Assembly: GCF_026151205.1 (NCBI RefSeq)
Contig: NC_087077.1
Coordinates: 13,368,983-13,428,982 of the forward strand
Direction: 5' to 3'
Origin: Bolinopsis microptera
Lineage: Eukaryota > Ctenophora > Tentaculata > Lobata > Bolinopsidae
DNA length: 60,000 nt
Shown: in pieces, positions 59,411 through 60,000 of the stretch
How the letters are laid out: each line of letters opens with the position of its first letter
How positions within the stretch are numbered: position 1 is the first letter of the stretch
Position numbers and translations under genes: made by a program
Notes under the pieces: model-generated
Told to the model about the DNA's origin: nothing
Seen by the model: the letters and a program-made list of their open reading frames with translations, nothing else
The model's database searches: none

Positions 59411-60000
59411 GACTGGAAAAGTTAGTTAAATTTAAGATCCTAGCCTACAACAAAGCACACAGAAAGGAACAACATGCAGAGTGATGATCTCACACATTGA
59501 CTTAGCTAAAGCAAAATATTATAAGAAATTTTTTGACGAGCATTGTGAGAACTCTAAAAAGCAATGGCAAATGATTAACACGCTGTTGAACAGGAAGTTG
59601 AAAGAAAAAAATTCTATAAAACTGAAAGGCGACGACGGATCTATTATCAGCAATGGCACCGATGTTGCAGCAAAATTTAACAACTACTTCTCAAATATAG
59701 CTTCAAACATTAAAGCACAGCTCAGTGCTAGACAAACTTTTGATCCTGGGGGTTTTAGTAGATATCTTAGGAACCCAACATCGAATTCGATGTATCTTAG
59801 GCCGGTAACACCAACTGAGGTGGGTGAGGTGATTCTAAAATTTAAGAATAAGTCAACACTGGATACCAAAATTGGGCCGATGAAAGTCGCAAACCATGAT
59901 AGCAAGTTCACCGGTGTGATTTCTACTATCATAAACTCATCATTTACACAGGGCATATTTCCAACTGCTCTTAAAACTGCACGCGTAATCCCTATCCACA
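59411..60000 (+). pseudogene. LINE reverse transcriptase, N-terminal part, running off the window
   Basis: A frame from about 59512 reads KKQWQMINTLLNRK, DGSIISNGTDVAAKFNNYF, MYLRPVTPTEVGEVILKFKN, then TIINSSFTQGIFPTALKTAR-VIPIH. This is the linker and fingers region of jockey/CR1-type non-LTR polymerases (K-W-IN-L, FNxYF, IxSLK-K-S-G, GxFPxxLKxAxVxPxx). A frameshift separates it from an upstream piece (KFKILAYNKAHRKEQH, about 59427-59480). The catalytic YxDD would lie beyond 60000. At least this copy is frameshifted. Confidence 0.82.

Overview
The window is nuclear DNA of an animal. It is AT-rich and rich in spliceosomal introns with GT-AG borders. It carries animal gene families (PDPK1, RPGR, class A GPCRs) and decayed LINE, hAT and Tc1/mariner-type elements. 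The gene content and repeat style would fit a cnidarian or another early-branching or soft-bodied invertebrate, but I cannot fix the taxon from sequence alone.

Layout. 1-840: broken LINE ORF1. 2989-7588 (+): last six exons of a PDPK1 kinase gene. Its introns hold a telomeric-repeat transposon, an antisense LINE fragment, a (GGGTGA)n array and a minisatellite. 8371-35530 (+): a 13-exon RPGR orthologue, with an RCC1 propeller, an acidic/lysine-rich linker and a CVIL prenylation box. Intron 2 contains an antisense gene for a single-pass membrane protein with ephrin-receptor-like cysteine repeats (9480-11860). Intron 10 is 19.4 kb and contains a cluster of six intronless GPCR genes. Two related receptors (17085, 21188) are separated by four copies of a 433-bp tandem repeat. 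Beyond them lies a duplicated block, each copy holding a + strand receptor facing a - strand receptor of a different type. In the first block the - strand receptor is broken by an 808-bp Tc1/mariner-type MITE.

37882-44931 (-): a multi-exon aminergic-type GPCR; six exons are certain, the TM7 exon was not found and two tail exons are tentative. A secreted cysteine-rich protein gene (40791-41645, +) lies between these parts. 45-57 kb is mostly intergenic or repetitive: an RTE-type endonuclease fragment, a complete 801-bp hAT deletion derivative with 8-bp target duplication, several MITEs and two possible first exons. 57682-59112 (-): a BTB-type gene interrupted by one in-frame TAG. 59411-60000 (+): start of a LINE reverse transcriptase running off the window.

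The genes do not form one pathway. The main architectural point is that a ciliary gene (RPGR) acts as host for other genes on both strands, with the receptors expanded by tandem duplication, gene conversion and transposon insertion inside one intron. The strongest unusual signals are the transposon carrying a telomeric array, a perfect 161-bp-arm palindrome behind a GPCR gene, and the nested receptor cluster. All exon models come from reading conserved protein blocks and splice phases; none is confirmed by transcript data.
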